From positions 124,001 to 188,000 of the forward strand of contig JADJXQ010000004.1 in NCBI GenBank assembly GCA_016710335.1: a stretch of 64,000 nucleotides of DNA, in the 5' to 3' direction. The stretch comes from Rhodospirillales bacterium (GTDB taxonomy: Bacteria > Pseudomonadota > Alphaproteobacteria > Rhodospirillales > Defluviicoccaceae). Shown here piece after piece: positions 44,532-53,994 of the stretch. How positions within the stretch are numbered: position 1 is the stretch's first letter; each line of letters starts with the position of its first letter. Under the pieces are notes generated by a model. It had not been told where the DNA came from and searched no databases. It saw nothing but the letters and a program-made list of their open reading frames with translations. A program made the position numbers and the translations under genes.

Positions 44532-46006
44532 TGCGGGGATCGGCCCGGTGGTGGGAGCGGATGTGGCCCGACACCCTGGTCGGGCGCACGATCGTCGTGG
44601 TGGCGATCGCGGTCGTCGCCTCCAACCTGGCGGCGCTGGTCCTGTTTTCCAGCGAACGGCTGGGGCTGGTCACCGGCGATCGCATCCGGCTTGTCGCCGA
44701 GAGGGTGTCGACGGCGTTGGAGATTGTCGAGGAGGCGGCGCCCGACGACCGTCGCGCCCTCGTCCGCACGCTGCGCAGCCCCGGCCTTCGCATGTCGTGG
44801 GCGCCGCAGCCGTGGGTCGACACCGGAGCGACGGACGTGACAGCCCGCGGCCTCCGCCGCACGCTGATGAGCCAGTTCACTGCGGATGGCGAGCGTGCGG
44901 TTAAGCTTCGGGTCCTCCAGTTCGGAGAGGCCCGACGCTGGCTGCAGGAACGCCGCAGCGACGCGGCGCCGTGGCGCGGACCGCACGCCAGAGGGGACGG
45001 GTTGCCGCCGCCGGACCTGGCGATCGAGGTTCTGGCCGGCTCCGTCGCTTTGACCGACGGCTCGTGGCTCAACTTCGCTGCGGTGCTGCCGCGTCTCGAA
45101 CCGCTGTGGACGAGCACGTTCGCCCTGATCGCGCTGCTGACGACGGCGGCGGCGGTGGCGGCTTCGGTGTGGGCGGTGCGACGCGCCAGCGAGCCGCTGT
45201 CGACGTTCGCCGCAGCCGCGGAGCGCCTGGGCGTCGATGTGGATGCACCGCCGATGATCGTCGCAACTGGCCCGCGGGAGGTGCGGACGGCGGCGCTGGC
45301 GTTCAACGAGATGCAGGCGCGATTGCAGCGCTTCGTGCGCGACCGCACCCACATGCTGGCGGCCATCTCCCACGATCTGCGCACCCCCCTCACCCGCATG
45401 CGGCTCCGCGCCGAACTCATCGACGCACCCGAGGATCGCGACAAGATGATCGCCGACATCGGAGAGATGGAGGCGATGATCACCGCCGCCTTGTCGTTCA
45501 TTCGCGACGAGGTCACGCAGGAGCCGCAAAAGCCCTTCGACCTTGCAGCCTTGCTGGAGAGCGTGTGCACCGATGCGCGGGACGGAGGCGCCGATGTGCA
45601 GTATGACGGTCCGCAGCGTATGCCTTTTGTCGGGCGGGTCCTGGCGCTGAAGCGCGCCATCACCAACCTGGTTGAAAATGCCGTAAACTACGGCCGGTCG
45701 GCGCGGGTGACGGCGTCAGAGCGCGGCGGGATGATCATCATCACGGTCGACGACGAAGGGCCGGGGGTGCCCGAGGCGGAACTGGGACGGATTTTCGAGC
45801 CGTTCATCCGCCTGGAGGGGTCGCGGAGCCGGGAAACCGGCGGCGTCGGGCTCGGGCTGACGGTGGTGCGCTCGGTGATCGGCGCCCACGGCGGCGACGT
45901 GACGCTCGTCAACCGCCCGGCGGACAACTGCGGCCCGGGCGGTCTGCGAGCGATCGTGTCGCTGCCGCACCCGCGCCCGCACACGGCGGTCGCCAGTGCA
46001 GGTTGA
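44531..46006 (+). CDS. Sensor histidine kinase, partner of the OmpR-type regulator
   Basis: A 491-residue kinase. First membrane helix at about 20-42, a periplasmic sensor of about 150 residues without a family I recognise, second helix at about 195-215, HAMP, then the dimerisation domain with H281 in AAISHDLRTPL. The ATPase domain has NLVENAVNYG, DEGPGVPE and GVGLGLTVV. Directly follows its response regulator. The linked EF-hand gene hints at calcium or another divalent ion as signal; that is inference. Confidence 0.92.
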   Translation: MRGSARWWERMWPDTLVGRTIVVVAIAVVASNLAALVLFSSERLGLVTGDRIRLVAERVSTALEIVEEAAPDDRRALVRTLRSPGLRMSWAPQPWVDTGATDVTARGLRRTLMSQFTADGERAVKLRVLQFGEARRWLQERRSDAAPWRGPHARGDGLPPPDLAIEVLAGSVALTDGSWLNFAAVLPRLEPLWTSTFALIALLTTAAAVAASVWAVRRASEPLSTFAAAAERLGVDVDAPPMIVATGPREVRTAALAFNEMQARLQRFVRDRTHMLAAISHDLRTPLTRMRLRAELIDAPEDRDKMIADIGEMEAMITAALSFIRDEVTQEPQKPFDLAALLESVCTDARDGGADVQYDGPQRMPFVGRVLALKRAITNLVENAVNYGRSARVTASERGGMIIITVDDEGPGVPEAELGRIFEPFIRLEGSRSRETGGVGLGLTVVRSVIGAHGGDVTLVNRPADNCGPGGLRAIVSLPHPRPHTAVASAG

Positions 46007-46050
46007 TAGCTGACGGAGAAACACGTGTGGCCCGGAAGGACACGGAACCC

Positions 46051-46293
46051 ATGAATTTGCGATTTTTCATGCTTGCCGCGGCGGCTCTGGCCCTGCTCGG
46101 CGGGTGCGCCGGCGGCCCAGGCAGCGCCGAGCCGAACCTTGGCGCCGCCTGTCAATTGAAGCCTTGCGCCTGCGAAAAGATCGACACGCCCTTCTGGAAA
46201 AGGGCGGAGACGGTTCCCCTGGAGTGGCAGGCGGACGGTTCCGCAACCTGCCCCGCCGGCTACGTGCTGCGGCGCACTGACGCCGAGAAGTAG
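46051..46293 (+). CDS. Small cysteine-rich lipoprotein
   Basis: An 80-residue protein with a lipoprotein signal: a hydrophobic stretch then LLGGC, with the lipidated C19. The mature part has several cysteines (CQLKPCACEK and a later C) that may form disulfides. The family is not known to me. ATG at 46051 with AAGGACACGG before it; it follows the sensor kinase by 44 nt and may be in its operon. Confidence 0.7.
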   Translation: MNLRFFMLAAAALALLGGCAGGPGSAEPNLGAACQLKPCACEKIDTPFWKRAETVPLEWQADGSATCPAGYVLRRTDAEK

Positions 46294-46303
46294 CCGCCAG
46301 CGT

Positions 46304-46870
46304 TCAGCCCTGGTCTTGTTTCTCTCCGGTTGCGTGCTGGGGCCACTCGCGGGCGACGATGGGGCCGTCGCTCGCGAAGGCGTGGCAGCTATCGATGAGG
46401 GCGGGCCTGCGGTTCTGGGCGCTGGACTGGCTCCGGGCGGCGCGGGCAGCGGCGATGGTTTGCATGGCGGTGGCGGTCATGGGGCCGATGAGCAGGTCAG
46501 TGAGGTGGGTGCAGCCGTTCACGCCGCCCATCACGTCGAGAACGGCGCGGCGCCAGCCGGGGCCGATGCGCAGCCCCGCGAGCTTCGCGAACTTGGGAGT
46601 GATGTCGCCGCAGATGTGGAACGGGCCGGCGGCCGTCTCCGCTTCGGCCGCCCGCACCGTCAGCGCGTCATCGACCGTGAGGCGGATACGCATTCCGTGG
46701 ATCGGCTCGCCGCTGGCGATGCCGCCGCGGTCGTGGTTGTCGAACGAGTAGGTCTTCGTGTCCTCCAGGCTGCCCTCGATATCCCACAGGCCGTCACGGC
46801 GGCGAAAGCCACGGCAACGGATCTCGCGCGTGTGGATGTGATCGCGGGGCTCGGGCTTACTGAGAGGCAT
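46304..46870 (-). CDS. DUF2889-domain protein
   Basis: A 188-residue protein of the DUF2889 family, recognised by HTREIRCRGFRRRDGLWDIEGSLEDTK-type opening, PIHGMRIRLTVDD, GPGWRRAVLDVMGGVNGCTHLTDLL and the C-terminal DSCHAF. Function is not established. The minus-strand frame starts at ATG 46870. It lies 53 nt downstream of the CorC-type gene. Confidence 0.88.
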   Translation of the reverse strand: MPLSKPEPRDHIHTREIRCRGFRRRDGLWDIEGSLEDTKTYSFDNHDRGGIASGEPIHGMRIRLTVDDALTVRAAEAETAAGPFHICGDITPKFAKLAGLRIGPGWRRAVLDVMGGVNGCTHLTDLLIGPMTATAMQTIAAARAARSQSSAQNRRPALIDSCHAFASDGPIVAREWPQHATGEKQDQG

Positions 46871-46923
46871 GGCAGCGAGTGTAGTGCCGATTTGCTGGCA
46901 GCGATAGGAGCAGCGCGGGCGGC

Positions 46924-48210
46924 TTACGCGGCGGGCGGGTCTTCCGCACTGGCGTCGGCCGGCGGGATGATGCGGATGGAGGTGATCTGGTGGCGATGGC
47001 GCCGCAGGATGACGAACCGCATGCCATGGAACATGAACGCCTGACCCACGTCCGGGATGCGCCGCGCCTCGTGCAGAATGAGGCCGGCGATGGTGGACGC
47101 GTCCTCGTCCGGAAGCCCCCATTCGAAGCTGCGGTTGAGGTCGCGGATGGTGACGCTGCCCTGCACGATGTAGCTGCCGTCGGACTGGCGCAACACCCCG
47201 GCGGCGGGAATGTCGTGTTCGTCGACGATGTCGCCGACGATCTCCTCGAGGATGTCTTCGAGCGTGACGATCCCCATGAACGAGCCGTATTCGTCGACCA
47301 CCAGCGCGAAATGCTCCCTCCGGCGCCGGAACGCCTGCAACTGATCGAGGAGCGACGTGGAGTTGGGCACGAACCACGGCGGCGCCGCCAGAGAGGCGAC
47401 ATCCACGCCGGTGATATGGCCGCCGGCCGACTGAACGGCGCGCAACAGTGCCTTGGCGTGAATGATGCCGACGATGTTCTCGGGCTCGTCCTTCCACAGG
47501 GGAATGCGGGTGAACGGGCTCGCCAGCACCTGGCTGACGATGGTCTCAGGAGGTTCGCCGGCATCGATCATAACCACGTTCTTGCGGTGGATCATGATTT
47601 CCGCAACCTCGACCTCCGCAAGGTCGAGGATGCTGCGCAACATGGCGCGCTCGTCACGCACGCCGCCGTGGCCTTCGCCGGTGTGCAGTTCGATGGCGCC
47701 GCGCAGCTCTTCGGCGCTGGGGCCGATCGGCTCCTGCATGCGGGCCTCCGCGCCGAACAGGCGGAGAATGCCGCTGACCAGGAGCTGGATGGTGCGGGTC
47801 ACCGGCGACAACACGATGACCAGGCCGTTGACGCCGGGCGCGATCAGCGGCGCCACCCGGTTGGCGTTGCGAAACGCGTAGGTCTTCGGGAGGATTTCCG
47901 CGAACACCAGCACCAGCAAGGTCATGCCAATGGTCGCGTAGAAGACGCCGGCGTCGCCGAACACGGTGATCAAGAGGCTGGTCGCAAGTGCAGAGGCCAG
48001 GATGTTGACCAGATTGTTGCCGAGCAGAACGGTGCCGATCAGCCGATCCGACTCGTCCCGCAAGCGGTTGACGATGCCGGCTTTGCGGTCCCCGTTCTGC
48101 TCCATCTGATGCATCAGCGGGCGGGATGCGGCCGTCAGCGCCGTCTCCGACCCGGAGAAGAACGCGGACAGCACCAGGAGCACGAATATGGCGGCTAGCG
48201 TGGCAATCAT
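46924..48210 (-). CDS. CNNM/CorC-type transporter with paired CBS domains
   Basis: A 428-residue HlyC/CorC family protein. The DUF21 membrane domain (about 1-190) opens with FFSGSETALTAASRP; two CBS domains (about 200-335) and a C-terminal CorC_HlyC domain (about 345-425) follow. Relatives export magnesium or related ions. It overlaps aroB by four bases (ATGA), the typical aroK-aroB-CorC order of alphaproteobacteria. Ion specificity is not visible in sequence. Confidence 0.91.
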   Translation of the reverse strand: MIATLAAIFVLLVLSAFFSGSETALTAASRPLMHQMEQNGDRKAGIVNRLRDESDRLIGTVLLGNNLVNILASALATSLLITVFGDAGVFYATIGMTLLVLVFAEILPKTYAFRNANRVAPLIAPGVNGLVIVLSPVTRTIQLLVSGILRLFGAEARMQEPIGPSAEELRGAIELHTGEGHGGVRDERAMLRSILDLAEVEVAEIMIHRKNVVMIDAGEPPETIVSQVLASPFTRIPLWKDEPENIVGIIHAKALLRAVQSAGGHITGVDVASLAAPPWFVPNSTSLLDQLQAFRRRREHFALVVDEYGSFMGIVTLEDILEEIVGDIVDEHDIPAAGVLRQSDGSYIVQGSVTIRDLNRSFEWGLPDEDASTIAGLILHEARRIPDVGQAFMFHGMRFVILRRHRHQITSIRIIPPADASAEDPPAA

Positions 48211-49394
48211 TGTCTCGGTCCAGGAATCACGTGGGGCGCAGGGGAGGCGTCGGGGCGTCGCACCGTGCTTTCTTCGATCACGGCGCGCAGATGATCCGCG
48301 TCAACCCCATCGGCGACGAAGGCATCGCCGATGTCGCGGGCCAGCACGAACCTGATGCGTCCGTCGGTGACCTTCTTGTCGTGCGCCATGTGGCCGAGCA
48401 GCGCCTCCATCGGCCAGCTTTGCCCGGCCACGTCAGTCGGCCGGGTCGGCAATCCGATGCCGGCCAGGTGGCGGCGCACCCTTTCCGCGGCTTGCGGCGA
48501 ACAGAGCCCGAGCCGCGCCGACAACGCGAAAGCCATGACCACGCCGATGGCGACGGCTTCGCCATGGAGCAGCGCGTCTCCGAAGCCGGTCTCCGCTTCC
48601 AGGGCATGGCCGAAGGTGTGCCCCAGGTTGAGAAGGGCGCGGCGTCCGGCTTCGCGTTCGTCCGCGGCGACGATGGCGGCTTTGGCGGCGCAACTGGTGA
48701 GGATCGCTCGGGCGCGGGCGGCGCGGTTGCCGGCGACGACGCTGGCGCCGTCGGCCTCCAGCCACGCGAAAAAGTCCCGGTCGCTGATCAGTCCGTACTT
48801 CACCACTTCGGCGTAGCCGGCCCGGAGTTGGCGCGCATCGAGGGTGTCGAGCGTCGCGATATCGGCCACCACTAGTCGCGGCTGGTGGAACAGGCCGACG
48901 AGGTTCTTGCCGAACGGGGAGTTGATCCCGGTCTTGCCGCCGACGGCGCTGTCGACCTGGGCGAGCAGGGTTGTTGGAACCTGAACGTAGCTCAGGCCGC
49001 GCAGCAGGATGCCGGCTGCGAACCCGGCGATGTCGCCGATCACCCCGCCGCCGAGCGCCACAATCGATGTGGCGCGGTCGATGCCGCACGCCAGGACCTT
49101 CTCGGTCAGGTGCTCCAGGTGGCGGAAATCCTTGGTTGCTTCGCCCGCCGGCAAAACGACGGCTGACGTTGCGAGACCTGCCCTGCGCAGCGAACGGTCG
49201 ACGATGTCCAGGTAGTGCGGGGCGACGTTGGCATCGGTGATGGTCACCGCCTTGGCGCCGGCCGCCACGGCGGCCACCCGTTCACCGATCCCATGCAGCA
49301 GCCCGTCGCCGACGACGATGTCGTAGGAGCGCTCTTTGAGCGCAACGCGAAGTGTCGCGGGCGCCGCGTCGCGATCCGTACAGGCGACATTCAT
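48207..49394 (-). CDS. aroB: 3-dehydroquinate synthase
   Basis: A 395-residue enzyme of the shikimate pathway that converts DAHP to 3-dehydroquinate with NAD and zinc or cobalt. Family motifs GGGVIGDIAGFAA, PTTLLAQVDSAVGGKTGIN, and the metal-binding histidines in NLGHTFGHALE and a later HGEAVAIG are all present. It overlaps aroK upstream and the CorC gene downstream by ATGA junctions. Confidence 0.95.
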   Translation of the reverse strand: MNVACTDRDAAPATLRVALKERSYDIVVGDGLLHGIGERVAAVAAGAKAVTITDANVAPHYLDIVDRSLRRAGLATSAVVLPAGEATKDFRHLEHLTEKVLACGIDRATSIVALGGGVIGDIAGFAAGILLRGLSYVQVPTTLLAQVDSAVGGKTGINSPFGKNLVGLFHQPRLVVADIATLDTLDARQLRAGYAEVVKYGLISDRDFFAWLEADGASVVAGNRAARARAILTSCAAKAAIVAADEREAGRRALLNLGHTFGHALEAETGFGDALLHGEAVAIGVVMAFALSARLGLCSPQAAERVRRHLAGIGLPTRPTDVAGQSWPMEALLGHMAHDKKVTDGRIRFVLARDIGDAFVADGVDADHLRAVIEESTVRRPDASPAPHVIPGPRQ

Positions 49395-49960
49395 AATGCG
49401 CTGTCCTCCGGCCCGGCGCGTGCATCGAGAAACGACGTGAGAGCGGACAGGACGTGTTGCACGGTCCTTTCCGGCGGATCGCTGCTGGTGTCGACGACGA
49501 CGTCAGCCTCGCCGTAGATCGGATACCGGGCGGCCATCAGGTCGGCGAGTGTGGCGCGGATGTCCCTTCCTTTCAACAGCGGACGGCCGCCCCGTCGGCT
49601 GGTCCGCTCCACCAGGATGTCGAGGTCGGCACGCAGCCAGACGGACAGAGCCTGGCTCTGGAGACGCTCCCGCGTCGCCGGGTTCATGACGGCTCCGCCT
49701 CCGGTGGCTATGACCCGGCGGCCCGCACCGAGCAGGCGCGCGATGACCTTTTGCTCGCACTCGCGAAATGCCGTTTCGCCGTAGGTGGTGAAGATGTCCT
49801 CCACTGACATGCCGGCAGCCTTGGCAATCTCTTCATCCGCATCGCTGAATGGCAAGGCCAAGTGCCCGGCCAGCAGCCGGCCGATGCGCGTCTTGCCTGC
49901 GCCCATCAGCCCGATCAGGACGATCGGCTTCGAAGAGGACGCCAGCAGTTGATTTTTCAT
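49391..49960 (-). CDS. aroK: Shikimate kinase
   Basis: A 189-residue P-loop kinase that phosphorylates shikimate. P-loop GLMGAGKT at 17-24, the substrate-binding DADEEI and FRECEQ arginine, and the ATGGGAV motif. ATG at 49960 was selected because the conserved sequence begins shortly after; a long in-frame extension upstream has no homology. Overlaps aroB. Confidence 0.93.
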   Translation of the reverse strand: MKNQLLASSSKPIVLIGLMGAGKTRIGRLLAGHLALPFSDADEEIAKAAGMSVEDIFTTYGETAFRECEQKVIARLLGAGRRVIATGGGAVMNPATRERLQSQALSVWLRADLDILVERTSRRGGRPLLKGRDIRATLADLMAARYPIYGEADVVVDTSSDPPERTVQHVLSALTSFLDARAGPEDSAL

Positions 49961-50173
49961 CCTGGACAGGCTCGAGAACGCCGGAGCCGGGGAGGCGACG
50001 TTGCATGCCGTTTTTCGCCCCGGTACACTGTTCGATACTTGCCATAGCCTGGGCCGAACGTAAACCCGCGTGTTCAGCCTCTTGTTGGCGTGCTTGCGAG
50101 ACAGAGCTTCGCCCCTGACCGAAGCTTTCGTGGTTCCGTTGTCGAAGCGGACATCAAACTCCCGAGGATGTCT

Positions 50174-50314
50174 ATGAAAACACTGTTGTGGCTTCTCGTC
50201 ATCATCATCGTCGTAGCCGTGGTTGGAGGTGTCGTCTACCTGGAGGTGTGGAGCGATCCGCCGCAGCGGACGCCGGTCGAGCAGGTCATCCCCAATGAGC
50301 GATTCGCCCGCTAG
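50174..50314 (+). CDS. 46-residue single-helix membrane peptide upstream of xerD
   Basis: MKTLLWLLVIIIVVAVVGG then a short extramembrane tail ending TPVEQVIPNERFAR. One N-terminal membrane helix. The CCCGAGG site six bases before ATG 50174 supports translation, and the 3' end overlaps the xerD start by 20 nt. I recall similar short proteins ahead of xerD in other Rhodospirillales, but no function. Divergent from aroK. Confidence 0.6.
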   Translation: MKTLLWLLVIIIVVAVVGGVVYLEVWSDPPQRTPVEQVIPNERFAR

Positions 50315-51272
50315 CGCTTCAGAGGCGCAGGTGCGGGCGGGCGCGGCGCCCTGTCGCCATCTCGAAGTTTTCCTGGAAATGCTGACAGCGGAGCGCGGCG
50401 CCGCATGGAACACCGTTGAGTCATACCGGCGCGACCTGGTTGATTTCGCCGCTCACTGCCGTGAGCAGGGCCGCACACCCGAGGACGCCGATGCGGAAGC
50501 GCTGCGCTCCTACCTGGCGGCCCTGACTGCGGTCGGCATGTCGACGCGAACGCTGGCGCGGCGTCTATCGGCGCTCCGCCAGTTCTTTCATTTCCTCGCC
50601 GACGAGGGCATCAGAGGCGATGATCCATCGGCGCTGATCGACAGCCCCCGGCAAGGCTCGTCCCTGCCCAAGTACCTGAGCGAAGAGGAGGTGACGCGGC
50701 TCTTGGCGACGGCAGCGATGGCGACGGAACCGGAGGCACTCCGTCTCTCCGCGCTAATGGAGGTTCTGTATGCGACCGGCCTTCGGGTCTCCGAGCTGGT
50801 GGGCCTGCCGGTCGCCGCCGTCGCCCGCGACGGTTCCGCGGTGATCGTCCGTGGCAAGGGCGGCAAGGAGCGCATGGTTCCGCTCACCGACCCCGCGGTG
50901 CGCGCCCTCGCCGCCTACCATACGGTCCGCCACGTGTTCCTGGCCCGGAGCCGGACCGGCGCCGATCGGTGGCTGTTCCCGTCCCGCGCCCGCCAGGGGC
51001 ACATCACCCGCGCCCGCTTCGCCCAGTTGCTGAAAGAGCTGGCGGCGGCGGCCGGCATCGCGCCGGAGCGGGTGTCGCCCCATGTTCTCCGCCACTCTTT
51101 CGCCAGTCACCTGCTCGCCCACGGCGCCGACCTCCGCAGTCTGCAACAGATGCTGGGCCATGCCGATATCGGCACCACGCAGATCTACACTCACGTGCTT
51201 GACGAGAACCTCCGAACCCTGGTCAACCACGCACACCCGCTCAGCCGAACGCGGGCGGTAGACCGGCAATAG
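50295..51272 (+). CDS. xerD: Tyrosine site-specific recombinase XerD
   Basis: A 325-residue tyrosine recombinase. N-terminal SAM-like DNA-binding domain (about 22-115), catalytic domain with the Arg in TGLRVSELVGL, the HVLRHSFASHLL box, and the nucleophile tyrosine in TTQIYTHV. XerD with XerC resolves chromosome dimers at dif. The first 20 residues are extra. Placed after aroK in divergent fashion, as is usual in alphaproteobacteria. XerD rather than XerC is judged from this context. Confidence 0.92.
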   Translation: MSDSPASASEAQVRAGAAPCRHLEVFLEMLTAERGAAWNTVESYRRDLVDFAAHCREQGRTPEDADAEALRSYLAALTAVGMSTRTLARRLSALRQFFHFLADEGIRGDDPSALIDSPRQGSSLPKYLSEEEVTRLLATAAMATEPEALRLSALMEVLYATGLRVSELVGLPVAAVARDGSAVIVRGKGGKERMVPLTDPAVRALAAYHTVRHVFLARSRTGADRWLFPSRARQGHITRARFAQLLKELAAAAGIAPERVSPHVLRHSFASHLLAHGADLRSLQQMLGHADIGTTQIYTHVLDENLRTLVNHAHPLSRTRAVDRQ

Positions 51273-51351
51273 CCAGTCTGGTACGTGGCGCGATGGAACC
51301 CGAGCCCGGCGGGCCGGCTTGCACGGCGAGACACTGGAAAGGCAGAACACC

Positions 51352-52131
51352 ATGTGGAAAGTGATGAGAGCGGGGCTCAGCGGCATCGCGCCGATCCTGG
51401 CCGCGCTCGCGCTATCAATGTCGCCTTCACCTGCAGCCGCAGCGGACCCGGCGTCGGGCGCCTTGACTGCGGAACAGAAGGCGGCGGTCGAGGAAACGAT
51501 CCGCGCGTACATCCTGAGCCACCCCGAAGTCGTGATCGACTCCCTGACTGCTTACCAAGCCAAGCAGAACCAGGCGCAGCGCGAGGCAGCGGAAGCCGCC
51601 GTGGCGACGGCCGGGGAGGAGCTGGAGCGCGATCCGAACTCGCCGGTTGTGGGCAATCTGGACGGCGACGTTACGGTGGTGGAGTTCTTTGACTACCGCT
51701 GCGGCTACTGTAAGCGGGTGTTGCCGTCGGTTCAGAAGCTGATCAAAAGCGACGGCAACATCCGCCTGGTTCTGAAGGAGTACCCGATCCTCGGTCCGGA
51801 CTCCCTCACCGCGGCGAAAGCATCGCTGGCGGTGTGGCAAACGGATCCGGACAGATACATGGATGTGCACGCAGCGCTGCTGAACGCGAAAGGCACACTC
51901 GACGAGCAGCGTGTCCTCGACCTGATCGCAGCAGAGGGGGTCGATCGCGAAACCATCCGAAAGGCAATGACCGACCCCGGCATCGAGGATGTGCTGCGCG
52001 CCAATTTCGAGCTGGGGCAACGCCTCGGGGTCAACGGCACGCCGGCCTTTATCATCGGCGACCAGCTTGTTCCCGGCGCCATCGACTTCGAGCAGATGGA
52101 GAAACTCGTTGCCGACGCCCGCGACGGCTGA
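51352..52131 (+). CDS. Periplasmic DsbA-family thiol:disulfide protein
   Basis: A 259-residue protein with a signal peptide (about 1-31), a helical N-terminal domain (ScsC/BcfH-like, 35-95) and a thioredoxin/DsbA fold with C117-G-Y-C120 and cis-proline in GTPAFIIG. Probably an oxidoreductase or isomerase acting on exported proteins. ATG 51352 is preceded by AAAGGCAGAACACC. It follows xerD by 79 nt. Confidence 0.89.
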   Translation: MWKVMRAGLSGIAPILAALALSMSPSPAAAADPASGALTAEQKAAVEETIRAYILSHPEVVIDSLTAYQAKQNQAQREAAEAAVATAGEELERDPNSPVVGNLDGDVTVVEFFDYRCGYCKRVLPSVQKLIKSDGNIRLVLKEYPILGPDSLTAAKASLAVWQTDPDRYMDVHAALLNAKGTLDEQRVLDLIAAEGVDRETIRKAMTDPGIEDVLRANFELGQRLGVNGTPAFIIGDQLVPGAIDFEQMEKLVADARDG

Positions 52132-52164
52132 ATGTGCGCTTGTTGCTTCCAACTCGCGAAGAAC

Positions 52165-52193
52165 TGCGGCGGCGCTTTGAGAGCGCCGCCGCA
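52165..52193 (+). terminator. GC-rich terminator hairpin after the DsbA-like gene
   Basis: Perfect 12-bp stem TGCGGCGGCGCT / AGCGCCGCCGCA with a 5-base loop, 33 nt after the stop. No T-run. Confidence 0.5.
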
Positions 52194-52329
52194 GCCGGAT
52201 GCGAATCCAGGAGGCGTACCTTGCCAGGGACGGAGGGAGCCGTCGTGGCCGAGGCCATCGGAGACGGCAGAGCACGAAGTGAGCCCGCCGAACTCCCACG
52301 TACTTTCGCACATGTCGTGCGGTTAGAAG

Positions 52330-52345
52330 TGTGGCAGTGATCACA
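52330..52345. promoter_or_regulatory. CRP/FNR-like half-palindrome upstream of the ligase operon
   Basis: TGTGG-N6-TCACA, one base from the CRP consensus TGTGA-N6-TCACA, centred about 85 nt before the acyl-CoA ligase ATG. A single match of this size can occur by chance. Confidence 0.3.
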
Positions 52346-52422
52346 GTGGGAGTCCAGCGCAATCAGTTACCGCCCATGGCCGCAAGATCTACGTCTTTAG
52401 GTATGTATGGGGGACCAGCACC

Positions 52423-53994
52423 ATGAACGTCGCCAACTTGCTGGCCCGTGCGGGGCGGTCGTCAGCGGATCGTTCGGCGTTGGCGGTCGGATCGCAACAT
52501 TACGCGACCTACGGCGAACTGGCAGGGCGGGTCGCCGCCCTGGCAGGTGCGTTCGGCCGGCGTTTCGGGCTGTCGCCTGGCGACCGGGTGGCGCTGTTGA
52601 TGAGAAACTGCCCGGCGTACGTCGAGGTGCTGTTCGCGTGCTGGCACGGCGGCTTCGTGGCGGTGCCGATCAACGCCAAGCTGGCGCCGCCGGAGATCGC
52701 CTACATCCTGGCCCATTCCGGCGCCCGCCTCTGTTTCGCGACGCCGGAGCTGGCGCAAACGGCGGCGTCGCTGCAGGCCGAACTGGACGACTTGGCGGCG
52801 GTGTTCTCGGTAGACGACGCCGACTATTTCAGCCTCGCGGCCGGCGACACCATCGCTGTGGTTCCGCGGATGCCGGACGACACGGCCTGGCTGTTCTACA
52901 CCAGCGGCACCACCGGCCGGCCCAAGGGCGTGATGCTCAGCCACCGCAGTCTGCTTGCCATGACGCTAAGCTACTTCGCTGATGTGGACTCCATTGCCGC
53001 CGACGACTGCATCCTCCATCCGGCCCCGATGTCCCACGGCTCCGGCCTCTACATCCTGCCACACGTGGCGGCGGCTGCTCTACAGGTGATCCCGCCGAGC
53101 GGCGGCTTCGAGCCGGGGGAGATCTTCGATCTCATCGCCGCGCATCGTGGCGTCAGCATGTTCGCGGCCCCGACCATGGTGCACCGGCTGGTGTCGTTCG
53201 CCGAAGCTCGTCACGTCTCTCGCCGCGGCGCAACCGACAACCTCAAGACCATCGTCTATGGCGGCGGCCCGATGTATGTGGAGGACTGCAAGCAGGCTTT
53301 GGCGGTGTTCGGCAACAGGCTGGTGCAAATCTACGGCCAGGGTGAGAGCCCGATGACCATCACCGCGCTGTCAAAGGCGCGGCATGCAGAAACCGATCAT
53401 CCGCGCTACGACGCCCGGCTGGCGTCGGTGGGCGTCGCCCATTCGGTTGTCGAGGTGGCGGTCGCCGATGCCGACGACAGGATGCTTCCGCCGGGAGAAA
53501 CAGGAGAGGTCCTGGTGCGAGGCGACCCCGTGATGACCGGCTACTGGCGCGATCCGGAGGCAAGCGCCGAGACGCTGCGCGGTGGCTGGCTGCACACCGG
53601 GGACGTGGGCGTGTTCGACGAAGACGGGTTTCTCACCCTCAAGGACCGTTCCAAGGATCTGATCATCTCCGGCGGCGCCAACATCTATCCGCGCGAGGTG
53701 GAGGAGGTGCTGCTGCGCCATCCTGCCGTCGCCGAAGTGTCCGTGGTCGGACAGCCGGACCGGGAGTGGGGCGAGAGCATCGTCGCTTTCATCGTGACCA
53801 AGTCCGGCGCGGCCATTGAAAGCGCGGCGCTCGACGCCGTGTGCAATCGCGATCTGGCGCGCTTCAAGCGGCCTCGGCGCTACGTGTTCACCGACGCCTT
53901 GCCCAAGAACAACTACGGCAAGATCCTGAAGACCGAACTGCGTCGGCGCCTCGTTGAGCAACAGCAGCGGGCCACGGAGGACACCTCATCATGA
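52423..53994 (+). CDS. Acyl-CoA synthetase (AMP-dependent ligase)
   Basis: A 523-residue ANL-superfamily enzyme that activates a carboxylic acid with ATP and CoA. P-loop-like FYTSGTTGRPKGVML near 163, the A5-type QIYGQGES, the A7/A8 region LHTGDVGVFDEDGFLTLKDRSKDLIISGG, and the catalytic lysine in PKNNYGKILK. Closest to long-chain or aromatic/alicyclic CoA ligases. First gene of a five-gene operon: its stop overlaps the SDR start as ATGA. Substrate unknown. Confidence 0.9.
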   Translation: MNVANLLARAGRSSADRSALAVGSQHYATYGELAGRVAALAGAFGRRFGLSPGDRVALLMRNCPAYVEVLFACWHGGFVAVPINAKLAPPEIAYILAHSGARLCFATPELAQTAASLQAELDDLAAVFSVDDADYFSLAAGDTIAVVPRMPDDTAWLFYTSGTTGRPKGVMLSHRSLLAMTLSYFADVDSIAADDCILHPAPMSHGSGLYILPHVAAAALQVIPPSGGFEPGEIFDLIAAHRGVSMFAAPTMVHRLVSFAEARHVSRRGATDNLKTIVYGGGPMYVEDCKQALAVFGNRLVQIYGQGESPMTITALSKARHAETDHPRYDARLASVGVAHSVVEVAVADADDRMLPPGETGEVLVRGDPVMTGYWRDPEASAETLRGGWLHTGDVGVFDEDGFLTLKDRSKDLIISGGANIYPREVEEVLLRHPAVAEVSVVGQPDREWGESIVAFIVTKSGAAIESAALDAVCNRDLARFKRPRRYVFTDALPKNNYGKILKTELRRRLVEQQQRATEDTSS

